A model generated the notes under the pieces. It searched no databases. It was not told where the DNA came from and worked only from the letters and a program-made list of their open reading frames with translations. Shown here piece by piece: positions 18,064-26,705 of a stretch of 64,000 bases of DNA (position 1 is the first letter of the stretch; each line of letters starts with the position of its first letter). The DNA is from Cupriavidus plantarum (GTDB lineage: Bacteria > Pseudomonadota > Gammaproteobacteria > Burkholderiales > Burkholderiaceae): the NCBI RefSeq assembly GCF_905397285.1, contig NZ_CAJPUX010000002.1, positions 682,001-746,000 on the forward strand. The letters are read 5' to 3'. The translations under genes were made by a program, and so were the position numbers.

Positions 18064-18978
18064 ATGCGGTTTTCGCTGGAGCAGGTGCAGGTGTTCGTCG
18101 TCGTGGTGGAAACGGGATCGTTTTCCGCGGCGGCGCGACGGCTGGGAAAGACGCAATCGACGATCAGCAGCGCCATTTCCAATCTGGAGATCGACCTCGG
18201 CGTTACGTTGTTCGATCGCACCAACAAGATCCCGACCGTTACGGAGGCGGGCCGTACGTTGCTGGGGGAGGCGACCGCCGTCCTCGAGCGCTGCCGGTCG
18301 CTCGAAGCGCATGCTGCGAGCCTGGCGGGCGCGAATCCGGCCGAGCTGACGCTGGCGATCGAGATCCCCTACAACACGGTCATGCCAGTCCTGATGGATT
18401 TCGAGCGCGAGTTTCCCTACGTTGACCTGACCATTCGCAATCCGATGTCGGGGGACGTGAGTGAACTGGTGCTGAAAGGCGACGCCGAGGTTGGCATTGC
18501 GTTCGCGCAGCCGGGCTATTCACCCGAGCTCGATTTCGTGCAGCTCGGCAAGCTCATCATGGTCCATGTTACGCATCCCGCGCACCCGCTGGCCGCTCTC
18601 GAACGCGTGTCGTTCGAGGATCTGCATGCCTATCGCCGCCTCGCATTCACCGCACACGCGAACAAGCTGCCCACGACCGAGTACCTTCGCGCGGCGCGTA
18701 CCTGGCAGGCGGAAAGCTACCTCGCGCTGATGGAGATGGTCAGCAACGGTCTCGGCTGGGCGACACTGCCGCGGCAACTGATTCGCGATGAACTGGCGCG
18801 AGGCGATCTCGTCGAGCTGCAGCTGGCGGCGTATCCGCACACGGACTGGCTTGTCGGCGTCGACCTCGTATGGCGCCGGGCAGCGAGCCGCGGTCGCGCG
18901 CACAGATGGCTTCACCATCGGCTGCAACGGCACATGGTCTTCGAAGTCGGCGCGGGCGGGCAGCGTACTACGCGATAG
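18064..18978 (+). CDS. LysR-family regulator, probably of the purine permease-deaminase unit
   Basis: A 304-aa LysR protein with its helix-turn-helix at about 3-60 (VETGSFSAAARRLGKTQSTI) and an effector domain containing the AEVGIAFAQPG and GLGWATLPRQL segments. It is divergent from the permease gene with a T-N11-A dyad 9 bp before its start. The C-terminal 25 residues are Arg-rich. Its 3' end overlaps the following convergent LysR gene by 11 bp. Control of purine uptake and deamination is inferred from position. Confidence 0.88.
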   Translation: MRFSLEQVQVFVVVVETGSFSAAARRLGKTQSTISSAISNLEIDLGVTLFDRTNKIPTVTEAGRTLLGEATAVLERCRSLEAHAASLAGANPAELTLAIEIPYNTVMPVLMDFEREFPYVDLTIRNPMSGDVSELVLKGDAEVGIAFAQPGYSPELDFVQLGKLIMVHVTHPAHPLAALERVSFEDLHAYRRLAFTAHANKLPTTEYLRAARTWQAESYLALMEMVSNGLGWATLPRQLIRDELARGDLVELQLAAYPHTDWLVGVDLVWRRAASRGRAHRWLHHRLQRHMVFEVGAGGQRTTR

Positions 18979-19906
18979 GCGTCATAGGCGCGATTGGCGA
19001 GCTAGTACGGATGTACGCCGCCAGCTCCTCGGGCGTACCCGAGGGAAAGGCCTCCTTCAGGTGATCGAGGAACGCGGACACGCGGATGCTCAGATGCCTC
19101 CGCGACGGATAAAGCGCCCATAGCGTGACCTCCGTTCCGTCGATGTCGCCCCAGCGAGAGAGCGCGCCCGACGCAAGGTCCGCGCTTACCATCGACAACG
19201 GCAGGCACGCGGCGCCCATGCCGAGCCGTACCGCATCGCGTATCAGGAACAGCGATGACAGCACTGCCACGGGCGTTATCGGAAGCCGTACCTGTCCGGC
19301 GCGGGTGGTGAGCGCCCAGCCGGACCGCTGCTCGCTCTCCTGCCGGACGATGGCCGGAACGGGCCGGTCGGCCTTGCGTGGACGATGCAGGCCCGGCGCC
19401 GCGACGACCACCAGTCGGTCGCGAACGAAGATGCGGCCAATGAGGTCTTCATCGCGGTCCGGGTTCACGCGAATCGCGACGTCATAGCCCTCCGCGAGCA
19501 TGTCAACGCTGCGATCCTCCGTCGTGACTTCCAGCCGCACCTCGGGATACTTCCGCGCGAATGTCGAGATGAGCTTTCCCATCGCGATCTGGGAGAACAG
19601 CGCCGGCGCCGTGATGCGCAGGCGGCCGCGAGGCCGTTCGCTACCGGAAGCGATCGCCGACGCGCTCTCCGCGATTTCCGCGAGCAGCGTCCCCGTGCGC
19701 GCGTATAGCGCGTGTCCTTCCTGCGTGAGCGTGAGGCCCCGCGGACCGCGTTCGAAGAGCCGCAGCGAGAGGCTGTCCTCCAGTTCGGCAATCTTCCGGG
19801 ACAGTGTGGCCTTGGGCCGTCCGGTCGCGCGCGCCGCGGCGCCCAGGCTTTCGTGGCGGGCGACGAGATTGAAATCGGCTAGCGCGAGAAGATCGATGTG
19901 TTCCAT
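18968..19906 (-). CDS. LysR-family transcriptional regulator
   Basis: A 312-aa LysR regulator of the CrgA/AphB-like type that begins HIDLLALADFNLVARHESLG and includes LGAAARATGRPKATLSRKIA as its helix-turn-helix, followed by FERGPRGLTLT. The effector domain has the usual MLAEGYDVAIRVNP strand. The ATG at 19906 gives a normal N-terminus; an upstream in-frame ATG at 19975 adds 23 unrelated residues. It is divergent (106-bp gap) from an NmrA-type oxidoreductase gene, which is its likely target, a common pairing for this subfamily. Confidence 0.88.
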   Translation of the reverse strand: MEHIDLLALADFNLVARHESLGAAARATGRPKATLSRKIAELEDSLSLRLFERGPRGLTLTQEGHALYARTGTLLAEIAESASAIASGSERPRGRLRITAPALFSQIAMGKLISTFARKYPEVRLEVTTEDRSVDMLAEGYDVAIRVNPDRDEDLIGRIFVRDRLVVVAAPGLHRPRKADRPVPAIVRQESEQRSGWALTTRAGQVRLPITPVAVLSSLFLIRDAVRLGMGAACLPLSMVSADLASGALSRWGDIDGTEVTLWALYPSRRHLSIRVSAFLDHLKEAFPSGTPEELAAYIRTSSPIAPMTPIA

Positions 19907-20012
19907 TATTGGGACGAGGTGTTCAGTTTTGATGGCTACCGGACCGAATATGGATCGATTACTGTTTCCTGGCAAGTGCGATTTTCTCAGCCAACCTTTT
20001 CAGGAGAACAGC

Positions 20013-20885
20013 ATGACCATCCTCATCACCGGCGCAACGGGGCGTGTCGGACGCCAGGTCGCAGGTCAACTCGTGCAGCGCGGCGCCGATGTGCGCGCGC
20101 TCGTCCGGGACCCATCCAAGGCGGACCTCCCGCCAGTCGTCGATATCGTTCAGGGCGATATGCTCGACATCGCCGCATTGCGCAAAGCGTTCGTCGGCGT
20201 GCGGACGCTGTTCCTGCTCAATGCCGTGGCCGGCGACGAATTCACGCAGGCGTTCACCGCCCTCAATGTGGCCCGCGAGTCGGGCGTCCGCCGGGTCGTG
20301 TATCTGTCGGTCATGCACGCGGAGCGCTTTGCGAACGTGCCGCACTTCGCCGTGAAACTGGCGGTGGAACGGTTGATCGAACACGCCGGCTTCAGCGCGA
20401 CCATGCTGCGGCCGGCATACTTCATGGACAACGAACACATGGTCAGGGACGTCATCCTGCAGCACCGTGTGTATCCCATGCCCATCGGCGGCAGGGGCGT
20501 CGCCATGGTCGACACTGGAGACATCGCCGAGGTGGCGGCGCTCGAACTGATCCGCCGGCATGACGGGCCGGAAGATCTGCCCAATGACGCCTTCAATCTG
20601 GTGGGCCCCGACACGCTGACCGGTGCCGGGCTGGCCGCGATATGGTCGGACATCACCGGCCGCGCCATCGCTTACGGCGGGGACGATCCCACGGCTTTCG
20701 AAGCCAACCTCGCCAACTTCCTGCCCCGGTGGATGGCGTACGAAATGCGCTTGATGGCGGAACGCTACGTAAGCGACGGCATGATTCCGGAAGCGGAAGA
20801 TGTCGAGCGATTGACGCGTATCCTCGGCCGTCCCTTGCGCGCGTACCGACAGTTCGCCACGGCGCTCGCCCGCGCCGCCGCGTAG
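20013..20885 (+). CDS. NmrA-like NAD(P)-binding protein
   Basis: A 290-aa atypical short-chain dehydrogenase of the NmrA/TMR group. The dinucleotide loop is ITGATGRVGRQVA at about residues 4-16, followed by a typical ALVRDPSKA strand that picks the cofactor and the substrate-side YLSVMHAERFANVPHF. The canonical YxxxK pair is absent, as in NmrA-like regulators and quinone oxidoreductases of the QorB type. CAGGAGAACAGC precedes the ATG. Divergent from a LysR gene that probably controls it. Either NAD(P)H:quinone reduction or a redox-sensing role is possible. Confidence 0.85.
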   Translation: MTILITGATGRVGRQVAGQLVQRGADVRALVRDPSKADLPPVVDIVQGDMLDIAALRKAFVGVRTLFLLNAVAGDEFTQAFTALNVARESGVRRVVYLSVMHAERFANVPHFAVKLAVERLIEHAGFSATMLRPAYFMDNEHMVRDVILQHRVYPMPIGGRGVAMVDTGDIAEVAALELIRRHDGPEDLPNDAFNLVGPDTLTGAGLAAIWSDITGRAIAYGGDDPTAFEANLANFLPRWMAYEMRLMAERYVSDGMIPEAEDVERLTRILGRPLRAYRQFATALARAAA

Positions 20886-20907
20886 TCGCGTGTTGCCGCG
20901 CGCGTGG

Positions 20908-21870
20908 CTACCCGCGAGGGTGCCTGCGCCCCGACGATTTTGCCCGTCGGCGGGGCGCTGGCACCGCGAACATCGGCATGTCGCGCCGGATGCGTTCGAG
21001 CAGCGCGTTCGCCGCCACGCCCAGGGGCCTGCCCGTTTTGACCAGCAACTGCGCCTTGGCCGATTCGAACAGCGGATGCGCGATGGGCAAGGTGACCAGC
21101 TCACCCGAGCCCAGTTCGTGATAGGCGGCAAACGCGCCCATCAGCGTGATGCCGTGATGGCGCTTGACGAAGTGCCGCAACACGGCGAGCGAGTTGGTCG
21201 TCAGCGTCGGGCGGATCTGGATGTTCTCGGCGTACGACAGCATCTGGACGATCTGTCCGAGCCCGAAGGCCGGCGGCATCATCGCCAGCGGAAAATCGTT
21301 CAGTTCGTGCACATCGACTTTCGTGCCGCGCAACGCGAGCGGATGGTTGGCATGGACGAGGAGCACGACCGGCTGCGATGACGTGGCGACCCAGCGCACA
21401 TCCGCATGCGAGGGTGGGTTGTACGCCAGGCCGATATGCGCCCGGCTGTCCGCGACCTCCTGCAGCACGTTGTTGACGGGCAGCGTGTCCACCGTGACAT
21501 CGAGCCGCGGGTATTGCGCGCAGAAATCGGTCAGCACTTCATCCATCAGGCTATCGACATAGCCTTCGCTGGTCGCGATGCGCACCTGGCCGTGCTGCAA
21601 GCCTCGCAATGCCTGCAGGCGGTCCTCGAACAGCTCGTGTTGCGCACGGCAGCCTTGCCAGTACTCCAGCAGATGCTGCGCGACTTCGGTGGGCTGCACG
21701 CCGCGCGCGTGGCGGTCGAACAGGGCGGCGCCCACTTCGTCTTCCAGCAGGCGTATCTGGCGCGCAATGACGGAAGGCGACGTGTTGATGCTGTCCGCCG
21801 CGCCGCGGATGGACCCGTGCGTCAGCACCTCGTGGAAATAGCGCAGCCTGCGCTGGTTCAGTTCTCGCAT
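20908..21870 (-). CDS. LysR-family transcriptional regulator
   Basis: A 320-aa LysR protein with its helix-turn-helix at about 5-65 ([33 protein letters not shown]). The effector domain resembles those sensing aromatic or organic acids ([28 protein letters not shown]). It ends in a short basic tail. It is divergent from the MFS-M81 operon across 161 bp containing a T-N11-A dyad about 25 bp before its own start, so it probably regulates that operon. Confidence 0.87.
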   Translation of the reverse strand: MRELNQRRLRYFHEVLTHGSIRGAADSINTSPSVIARQIRLLEDEVGAALFDRHARGVQPTEVAQHLLEYWQGCRAQHELFEDRLQALRGLQHGQVRIATSEGYVDSLMDEVLTDFCAQYPRLDVTVDTLPVNNVLQEVADSRAHIGLAYNPPSHADVRWVATSSQPVVLLVHANHPLALRGTKVDVHELNDFPLAMMPPAFGLGQIVQMLSYAENIQIRPTLTTNSLAVLRHFVKRHHGITLMGAFAAYHELGSGELVTLPIAHPLFESAKAQLLVKTGRPLGVAANALLERIRRDMPMFAVPAPRRRAKSSGRRHPRG

Positions 21871-21894
21871 ATCGACATCCGCGTGAAGTTGAGT

Positions 21895-21911
21895 GTTGCC
21901 GGATGAGCAAC
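21895..21911. promoter_or_regulatory. LysR-type dyad between LysR and MFS genes
   Basis: GTTGC-CGGATGA-GCAAC is a perfect 5-bp dyad with T-N11-A (TTGCCGGATGAGCAA). Its location, 25 bp upstream of the LysR ATG and 121 bp from the MFS ATG, suits an autoregulatory and activating site. Confidence 0.5.
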
Positions 21912-22031
21912 GATAGCCGACTTCAGTTGCTCTTGCCATGCCATTTCAACTGCCGCACGATGCTCGAAAACTAAAAGAGCGCACCAGCACAACGTTCATC
22001 GCATCCACGAGCGATCACGGGAGAAATCTGC

Positions 22032-23351
22032 ATGACCCCCACACTGCCTCCGCGCAACACGCCGGGGCGCGATAGCGCCGCGCAACAGGCCCTGTACCGA
22101 AAACTGAACTGGCGCCTGCTGCCATTCCTGCTGCTTTGCTACACGTTTGCCTATCTGGACCGCGTCAACATCGGCTTCGCCAAGCTGCAGATGCAGAGCG
22201 ACCTGGGCCTCTCCGACGCGGTGTACGGCCTTGGCGCCGGCATCTTTTTCTTCGGTTACGTGCTGTTCGAAATCCCGAGTAACCTGCTTCTGCCCCGGAT
22301 TGGCGCGCGCAAGACGATCAGCCGTATTCTGGTGCTCTGGGGCCTGACGTCGGCCGGCATGATGTTCGTGCGCGACGAGACCACGTTCTACGTCATGCGC
22401 TTTCTGCTGGGCGTGTTCGAAGCCGGCTTCGCGCCCGGCATGATCTTCTATCTCACGTACTGGTACGGGCAGCAGCGCATGGCGCGCGTGATGGCCGTCG
22501 TGATGCTGGCGGGTCCGCTCGGTGGCATCTTCGGTTCACCGCTGTCGACCTGGCTGATGACGGCGCTCTCCGGCGCGCACGGCCTGGCCGGCTGGCAATG
22601 GATGTTCCTCGTCGAAGGCCTGCCTTGCGTGCTGCTCGGCGTATTGGCATTGCGCGTGCTGGCGGACCGCCCCGCCGATGCCAGGTGGCTCACCGACGAA
22701 GAAAAGCGCATGATCGCCAGCGAGCTGCGCTCGCCTGCGGGCGGCCACCATTCGTTCGGCGAGGTCGCGCGCGACCCGCGTGTCTACCTGCTGGCCTTTG
22801 CCTACTTCACCATGATTTGCGGTATCTACGCCGTGAGCTTCTGGCTCCCCAGCATCCTCAAGGCGGACGGCGTCACGGACACCATGCAGATCGGTCTCTA
22901 TTCGATGATCCCTTACATCGCGGCCGCCATCGCGATGATCGTCATCGGCCGGCGTTCGGACCGGCGCGGTGAACGCCGGCTGCATAGCGCGGTGCCCGCG
23001 TTCATCGGCGCTGCCGCGCTGGCGGTGGCCACGCTCTTCAGCGGCAACCTCGGGGTGTCGCTGCTCTGCATGACCATCGCCACGGCGATGATGTGGACGG
23101 CCTACACGGTGTTCTGGGCCATTCCTTCTCAGTACCTCAAAGGCGATGCGGCCGCGGGCGGCATCGCGCTGATCAATACCATCGGCCTGATCGGCGGCTT
23201 CCTGAGCCCGACCATCATCGGCTGGGTGCGCACGACCACAGGCAGCATGCAGGCCGGCCTGCTCGTGATGGTGGCCCTGCTCGTGGCCGGCGCGGTGACG
23301 CTCGTGGCCAGCCGCATGCCCACGCCCCAGGGCAGCCCGGCCGCAATCTAA
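22032..23351 (+). CDS. MFS transporter, anion:cation symporter type
   Basis: A 439-aa major facilitator with 12 predicted membrane helices and a cytoplasmic N-terminus. AYLDRVNIGFAKLQMQSDLG near residue 40 and GYVLFEIPSNLLLPRIGARK near residue 75 are the signatures of the ACS group that takes up organic acids such as galactonate, phthalate or tartrate. The middle loop contains DRPADARWLTDEEK, also typical. The stop codon is 1 bp before the next ATG, so it is co-translated with the M81 peptidase gene. Substrate unknown; the partner hints at an amide- or peptide-like compound. Confidence 0.92.
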   Translation: MTPTLPPRNTPGRDSAAQQALYRKLNWRLLPFLLLCYTFAYLDRVNIGFAKLQMQSDLGLSDAVYGLGAGIFFFGYVLFEIPSNLLLPRIGARKTISRILVLWGLTSAGMMFVRDETTFYVMRFLLGVFEAGFAPGMIFYLTYWYGQQRMARVMAVVMLAGPLGGIFGSPLSTWLMTALSGAHGLAGWQWMFLVEGLPCVLLGVLALRVLADRPADARWLTDEEKRMIASELRSPAGGHHSFGEVARDPRVYLLAFAYFTMICGIYAVSFWLPSILKADGVTDTMQIGLYSMIPYIAAAIAMIVIGRRSDRRGERRLHSAVPAFIGAAALAVATLFSGNLGVSLLCMTIATAMMWTAYTVFWAIPSQYLKGDAAAGGIALINTIGLIGGFLSPTIIGWVRTTTGSMQAGLLVMVALLVAGAVTLVASRMPTPQGSPAAI

Positions 23352-23352
23352 G

Positions 23353-24873
23353 ATGACCCTGAACATGGAGAGCCCTTTGGCACCCCGAATCCTGATTGCC
23401 GGTTTCCAGCACGAAACCAATACCTTTGCGCCATCCAAGGCCACCTATGCGAGCTTCGAGCGCGGGGAGGGCTTTCCCGCGATGGTTCGCGGCGGCGATG
23501 TGCTGGCGCTGCGCGATGTGAATATCCCGGCCGGCGGTTTCATCCAGGCCGCGGAGCGCAACGGCTGGACGCTGAGCCCTGTGATCTGGGCCGGCGCGAG
23601 CCCGTCGGCGCACGTCACCGAGGACGCTTTCGAGCGCATCGCCGGAGAGATCGTCGAAGCGGCCCGCAACGGCGGTTTCGATGCCGTGTATCTCGACCTG
23701 CATGGCGCGATGGTCGCCGAGCACGCCGACGATGGCGAAGGCGAGCTGCTCGCGCGCGTGCGCGCCGCGATCGGCCCCGATGTCCCGCTGGTGGCATCGC
23801 TCGACCTCCACGCCAACGTCACGCAACGCATGCTCGATGCCGCCGACGCGCTGGTGGCGTACCGCACGTATCCGCATGTCGATATGGCGGAAACCGGCGT
23901 GCGCGCGGCAGAGCTATTGCAGGGGCTGTTGACGGGCCCGCGTCGCTGGCGGGCCGCCGCGCGCAGGCTGCCGTTCCTCATTCCGATCAACGGCATGTGC
24001 ACGATGCTGGAACCGGCGCGCGGGTTGTACGCCGCGCTTGCCGGGCTGGAGTCCGATGGAGTGGTCTCGCTGTCGTTCGCCCCCGGCTTTCCGGCCGCGG
24101 ACTTCCCCGAGTGCGGACCCGTGATCTGGGGATACGCGGAGGATGCCGCCGCGGCGGAAGCCGCCGTGCAGGCGCTCTACGACAAGATGCTGGCCGAGGA
24201 GTCCGCATGGGAGGTGCCGTTCCTCTCGCCCGACGAGGCGGTCCGCGAGGCCATGCGCATGGCGGAGGGCGCCACGCGCCCGGTGGTCATCGCCGATACG
24301 CAGGACAACCCCGGCGCCGGCGGCGACTCCAATACGATGGGCATGCTGCGTGCGCTGTTGCGCAACGGCGCGCGGGGCGCTGCCATCGGGTTGATATGGG
24401 ACCCGGCGGCCGCGGCCGCGGCGCATCGCGCGGGCGTCGGCGCCACGATCGACGTGGCGCTCGGCGGCGTGTCGGGCGTCCCCGGCGACGAGCCACTGCA
24501 GGCGCGTTTCGAAGTGCTGAAGCTGTCGGACGGCGTCTGCCGTTTCGGTGGACCGATGATGCACGGCATGCTCGCCGATGTCGGGCCCGTGGCGCTGCTG
24601 AGTATCGATGGCGTGCAGGTCGTGGTCAGCAGCGGCAAGGCACAGATGCTCGACCGGAATCTCTATCGCGTCGGCGGCGTCGAGCCCGAGGCGATGAAAA
24701 TCCTCGTGAACAAGAGCTCGGTCCATTTTCGCGCGGACTTCCAGGGCATCGCCCATGCAGTGCTCGTGGCGAAGGCTCCCGGCCCGATGACGGCCGACCC
24801 CGCCGATCTGCCGTGGACGCGTCTGACGCCGGGCATCCGGCTGAAGCCCATGGGCAAACCCTTCGCCGGCTGA
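23353..24873 (+). CDS. M81-family metallopeptidase (MlrC/microcystinase C-like)
   Basis: A 506-aa MlrC-type zinc enzyme; the founding member cleaves small linear peptides from microcystin. The N-terminal MlrC domain starts RILIAGFQHETNTFAP, with metal-binding DLHGAMV near residue 116 and SLDLHANVTQRM near residue 155. The C-terminal domain carries VIADTQDNPGAGGDSNTMGM and GGPMMHGM. It begins 1 bp after the MFS stop codon; an ATG at 23365 is an alternative start. Most homologues in Burkholderiales act on unknown amides, so 'M81-like amidohydrolase' is the safe call. Confidence 0.9.
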   Translation: MTLNMESPLAPRILIAGFQHETNTFAPSKATYASFERGEGFPAMVRGGDVLALRDVNIPAGGFIQAAERNGWTLSPVIWAGASPSAHVTEDAFERIAGEIVEAARNGGFDAVYLDLHGAMVAEHADDGEGELLARVRAAIGPDVPLVASLDLHANVTQRMLDAADALVAYRTYPHVDMAETGVRAAELLQGLLTGPRRWRAAARRLPFLIPINGMCTMLEPARGLYAALAGLESDGVVSLSFAPGFPAADFPECGPVIWGYAEDAAAAEAAVQALYDKMLAEESAWEVPFLSPDEAVREAMRMAEGATRPVVIADTQDNPGAGGDSNTMGMLRALLRNGARGAAIGLIWDPAAAAAAHRAGVGATIDVALGGVSGVPGDEPLQARFEVLKLSDGVCRFGGPMMHGMLADVGPVALLSIDGVQVVVSSGKAQMLDRNLYRVGGVEPEAMKILVNKSSVHFRADFQGIAHAVLVAKAPGPMTADPADLPWTRLTPGIRLKPMGKPFAG

Positions 24874-24918
24874 CGCGCCCGTCCTCTGCCGCCGCTTTGC
24901 GGTGATACGCCGGTGCGC

Positions 24919-25767
24919 TCAGCCCGGTATGTCGAAACCGTAGAGAGCGGCGGCGTTGCGCCAGCGCAGCCGGTCCTCGAGGTCGGGGCGTGTAGCGAGC
25001 CATGCCATCGTGGCGCGGCATTCGTCCGCACGCGCCGGGCCTTCGTGGTTGGTCCACGGCCAGTCGCTTCCCCACAGCAGACGATCCGCGCCGGCGACCT
25101 CGGCCCAGCGTGTCGTCAGCGCCTGCCACGCGCCCGGGCTGGTGAGGCCGTCGCCCAGGCGGTAAGGGGCGCTGATCTTGACCCACAGCGGTCGCCGCTC
25201 GCGCACGGCGCGCGCGGTGTCGAACACCGCATCGGCGACGCCGCCCGCGCCGGGGCGGCCGAAGTGATCGAGCACGATCGGGGCCGGTGCGTCGCCAATC
25301 GCCGCATCGAGCGCCGACAGAATCGTCGCGCCATCCCCGTTGTCGGTATGGAGCTCGATGTGCCAGCCCAGCGCGGCAATGCGTGAAAAGAGCCCGCGCC
25401 ATGGCGCCGTCTCGATACGGCGCCACCCCTCGTCGCCATACAGGTTCAGACGGATCCCCCGCACCCCCGCGGCATCGAGGGCGGTCAGCCCGGCGTCCGG
25501 CACGGACGGATCGACCACCGCCACGCCACGCAGCCGCGCCGGCATGCGCCCCAATGCGGCCAGCATCATCGAGTTGTCGGTGCCGAGGAAGCTCGTCTGC
25601 ACCACCACGCCGTACGGATCGCCGTGCGCGCCTCCGACGACGCCGGCCATGGCGAGCCAATCCGTCAGCGGTGCCGCATAGGACGGGCGATAGCGCGCCG
25701 ATGCGACGGCGACCCCGGCATCGAATACATGGAAGTGGCAATCCACCAGCGGCTGGCTCGTCATCAT
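24919..25767 (-). CDS. TIM-barrel amidohydrolase (amidohydrolase 2 family)
   Basis: A 282-aa metal-dependent hydrolase of the PF04909 group, related to 2-pyrone-4,6-dicarboxylate lactonase and L-fuconolactonase. The HxH metal motif is VDCHFHVFD (about residues 8-16), a mid-barrel His lies in ELHTDNGDG and LDHFGRPG, and the C-terminal catalytic Asp lies in LLWGSDWPWTNHE. Length is normal. It converges on the M81 gene and is divergent from a GntR gene, with a dyad in the 102-bp gap, so it is probably under GntR control together with the two downstream receptors. Lactone or cyclic-acid hydrolysis is likely. Confidence 0.88.
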   Translation of the reverse strand: MMTSQPLVDCHFHVFDAGVAVASARYRPSYAAPLTDWLAMAGVVGGAHGDPYGVVVQTSFLGTDNSMMLAALGRMPARLRGVAVVDPSVPDAGLTALDAAGVRGIRLNLYGDEGWRRIETAPWRGLFSRIAALGWHIELHTDNGDGATILSALDAAIGDAPAPIVLDHFGRPGAGGVADAVFDTARAVRERRPLWVKISAPYRLGDGLTSPGAWQALTTRWAEVAGADRLLWGSDWPWTNHEGPARADECRATMAWLATRPDLEDRLRWRNAAALYGFDIPG

Positions 25768-25833
25768 ATGGCTCGATTCTCCTCTGTACGGGTTACCCCC
25801 GATATGGCACCGCGCGCGCGGCCCTGATACTCT

Positions 25834-25849
25834 AGTCCTCTATAGGACT
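25834..25849. promoter_or_regulatory. dyad operator, probably for GntR
   Basis: AGTCCT-CTAT-AGGACT is a perfect 6-bp dyad with a 4-bp centre in the gap between the divergent amidohydrolase and GntR genes, ending 20 bp before the GntR ATG. Its size fits a GntR/HutC dimer site. Confidence 0.5.
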
Positions 25850-25869
25850 TGAATCTAGCACGCCACCCA

Positions 25870-26649
25870 ATGCCCGACAATCCCATCGTTCAATCTGCCG
25901 CCGCCGCGGGCATGAGCCGGTATGGGCAGATTGCCAGGCAACTGCAGGACGGCATTCTCGCGGGGGAATGGCCGCCTGGCAGCGCCATTCCGGCCGAGAG
26001 CGCGCTGGCGAGCCGTTTCGGCACCGCGCTCGGCACAATCCGGCAGGCGATCGCGGTGCTCGTCCAGCAGGGACTGCTCGAGCGGGTGCAGGGGAAGGGG
26101 ACGTTCGTGCGTAACGGGCTGTCGGGCGGTCTGCCGGGCGCGAGCATGATGCGCTTTTTCCGCTTTCGTGCGGAGTCCGATGGCGAGGCCACCGCCACCG
26201 CCACTCCCACGGTGCCGCGCTCGGAAATCCTGTCCTGCCGGAGCGTGCGCCTCGACAAGACGATGGCCGCGCGATTCGCGCTCGGCACAGGCGCCCGCGG
26301 ATTGGCGATTTCGCGCCGGCGCTGGGTGGCGGACCATCCGCGGCTGCTCGAATCGATCTGGCTGCCGCTGCCGGGCTGTGCGGCGCTGCAGGACATTCCC
26401 ACGGCCGAGTGGGGCGAATTGCTCTATCCGATGCTGAGCCAGCATTGCGGCATCACCGTACATCGGGCGATGGACGAGGTGACCTTCCGCCCGCTGGAAG
26501 CCGGCGAAGCGGAGCAGCTCGCACTCCCCGCATCCCATCCCTGCGCGCTGGTCACGCGACAGGCATTCGATATTCAAGGCCAATGCGTGGAATACCGGCT
26601 GACGCGGGGCGATGCCTACGCCTTCCGTTACGCGGCCGAGATTCGGTGA
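25870..26649 (+). CDS. GntR-family regulator with UTRA domain
   Basis: A 259-aa HutC-type regulator. The winged helix-turn-helix covers about 17-78 (LQDGILAGEWPPGSAIPAES, then FGTALGTIRQAIAVLVQQGLL and GKGTFV). A UTRA ligand domain follows, about 115-250, with the RRRWVADHPRLLESIWLPLP strand and the closing VEYRLTRGDAYAFRY. The ATG at 25870 is used; an in-frame TTG at 25849 would overlap the dyad. It is divergent from the amidohydrolase gene and 56 bp upstream of two Bug receptor genes, so it probably senses the compound these proteins handle. Confidence 0.9.
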   Translation: MPDNPIVQSAAAAGMSRYGQIARQLQDGILAGEWPPGSAIPAESALASRFGTALGTIRQAIAVLVQQGLLERVQGKGTFVRNGLSGGLPGASMMRFFRFRAESDGEATATATPTVPRSEILSCRSVRLDKTMAARFALGTGARGLAISRRRWVADHPRLLESIWLPLPGCAALQDIPTAEWGELLYPMLSQHCGITVHRAMDEVTFRPLEAGEAEQLALPASHPCALVTRQAFDIQGQCVEYRLTRGDAYAFRYAAEIR

Positions 26650-26705
26650 TTTCACGCGCCGACTCCACATCCCACGCGATCACCCATTTCCGACGGAGAA
26701 CCCTC

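Noticed and set aside
17868..18227. N-terminal extension of the purine permease up to 18227.
   Set aside because: The extra 120 residues run antisense to the LysR start and do not resemble a transporter. The ATG at 17867 has a good ribosome-binding site.
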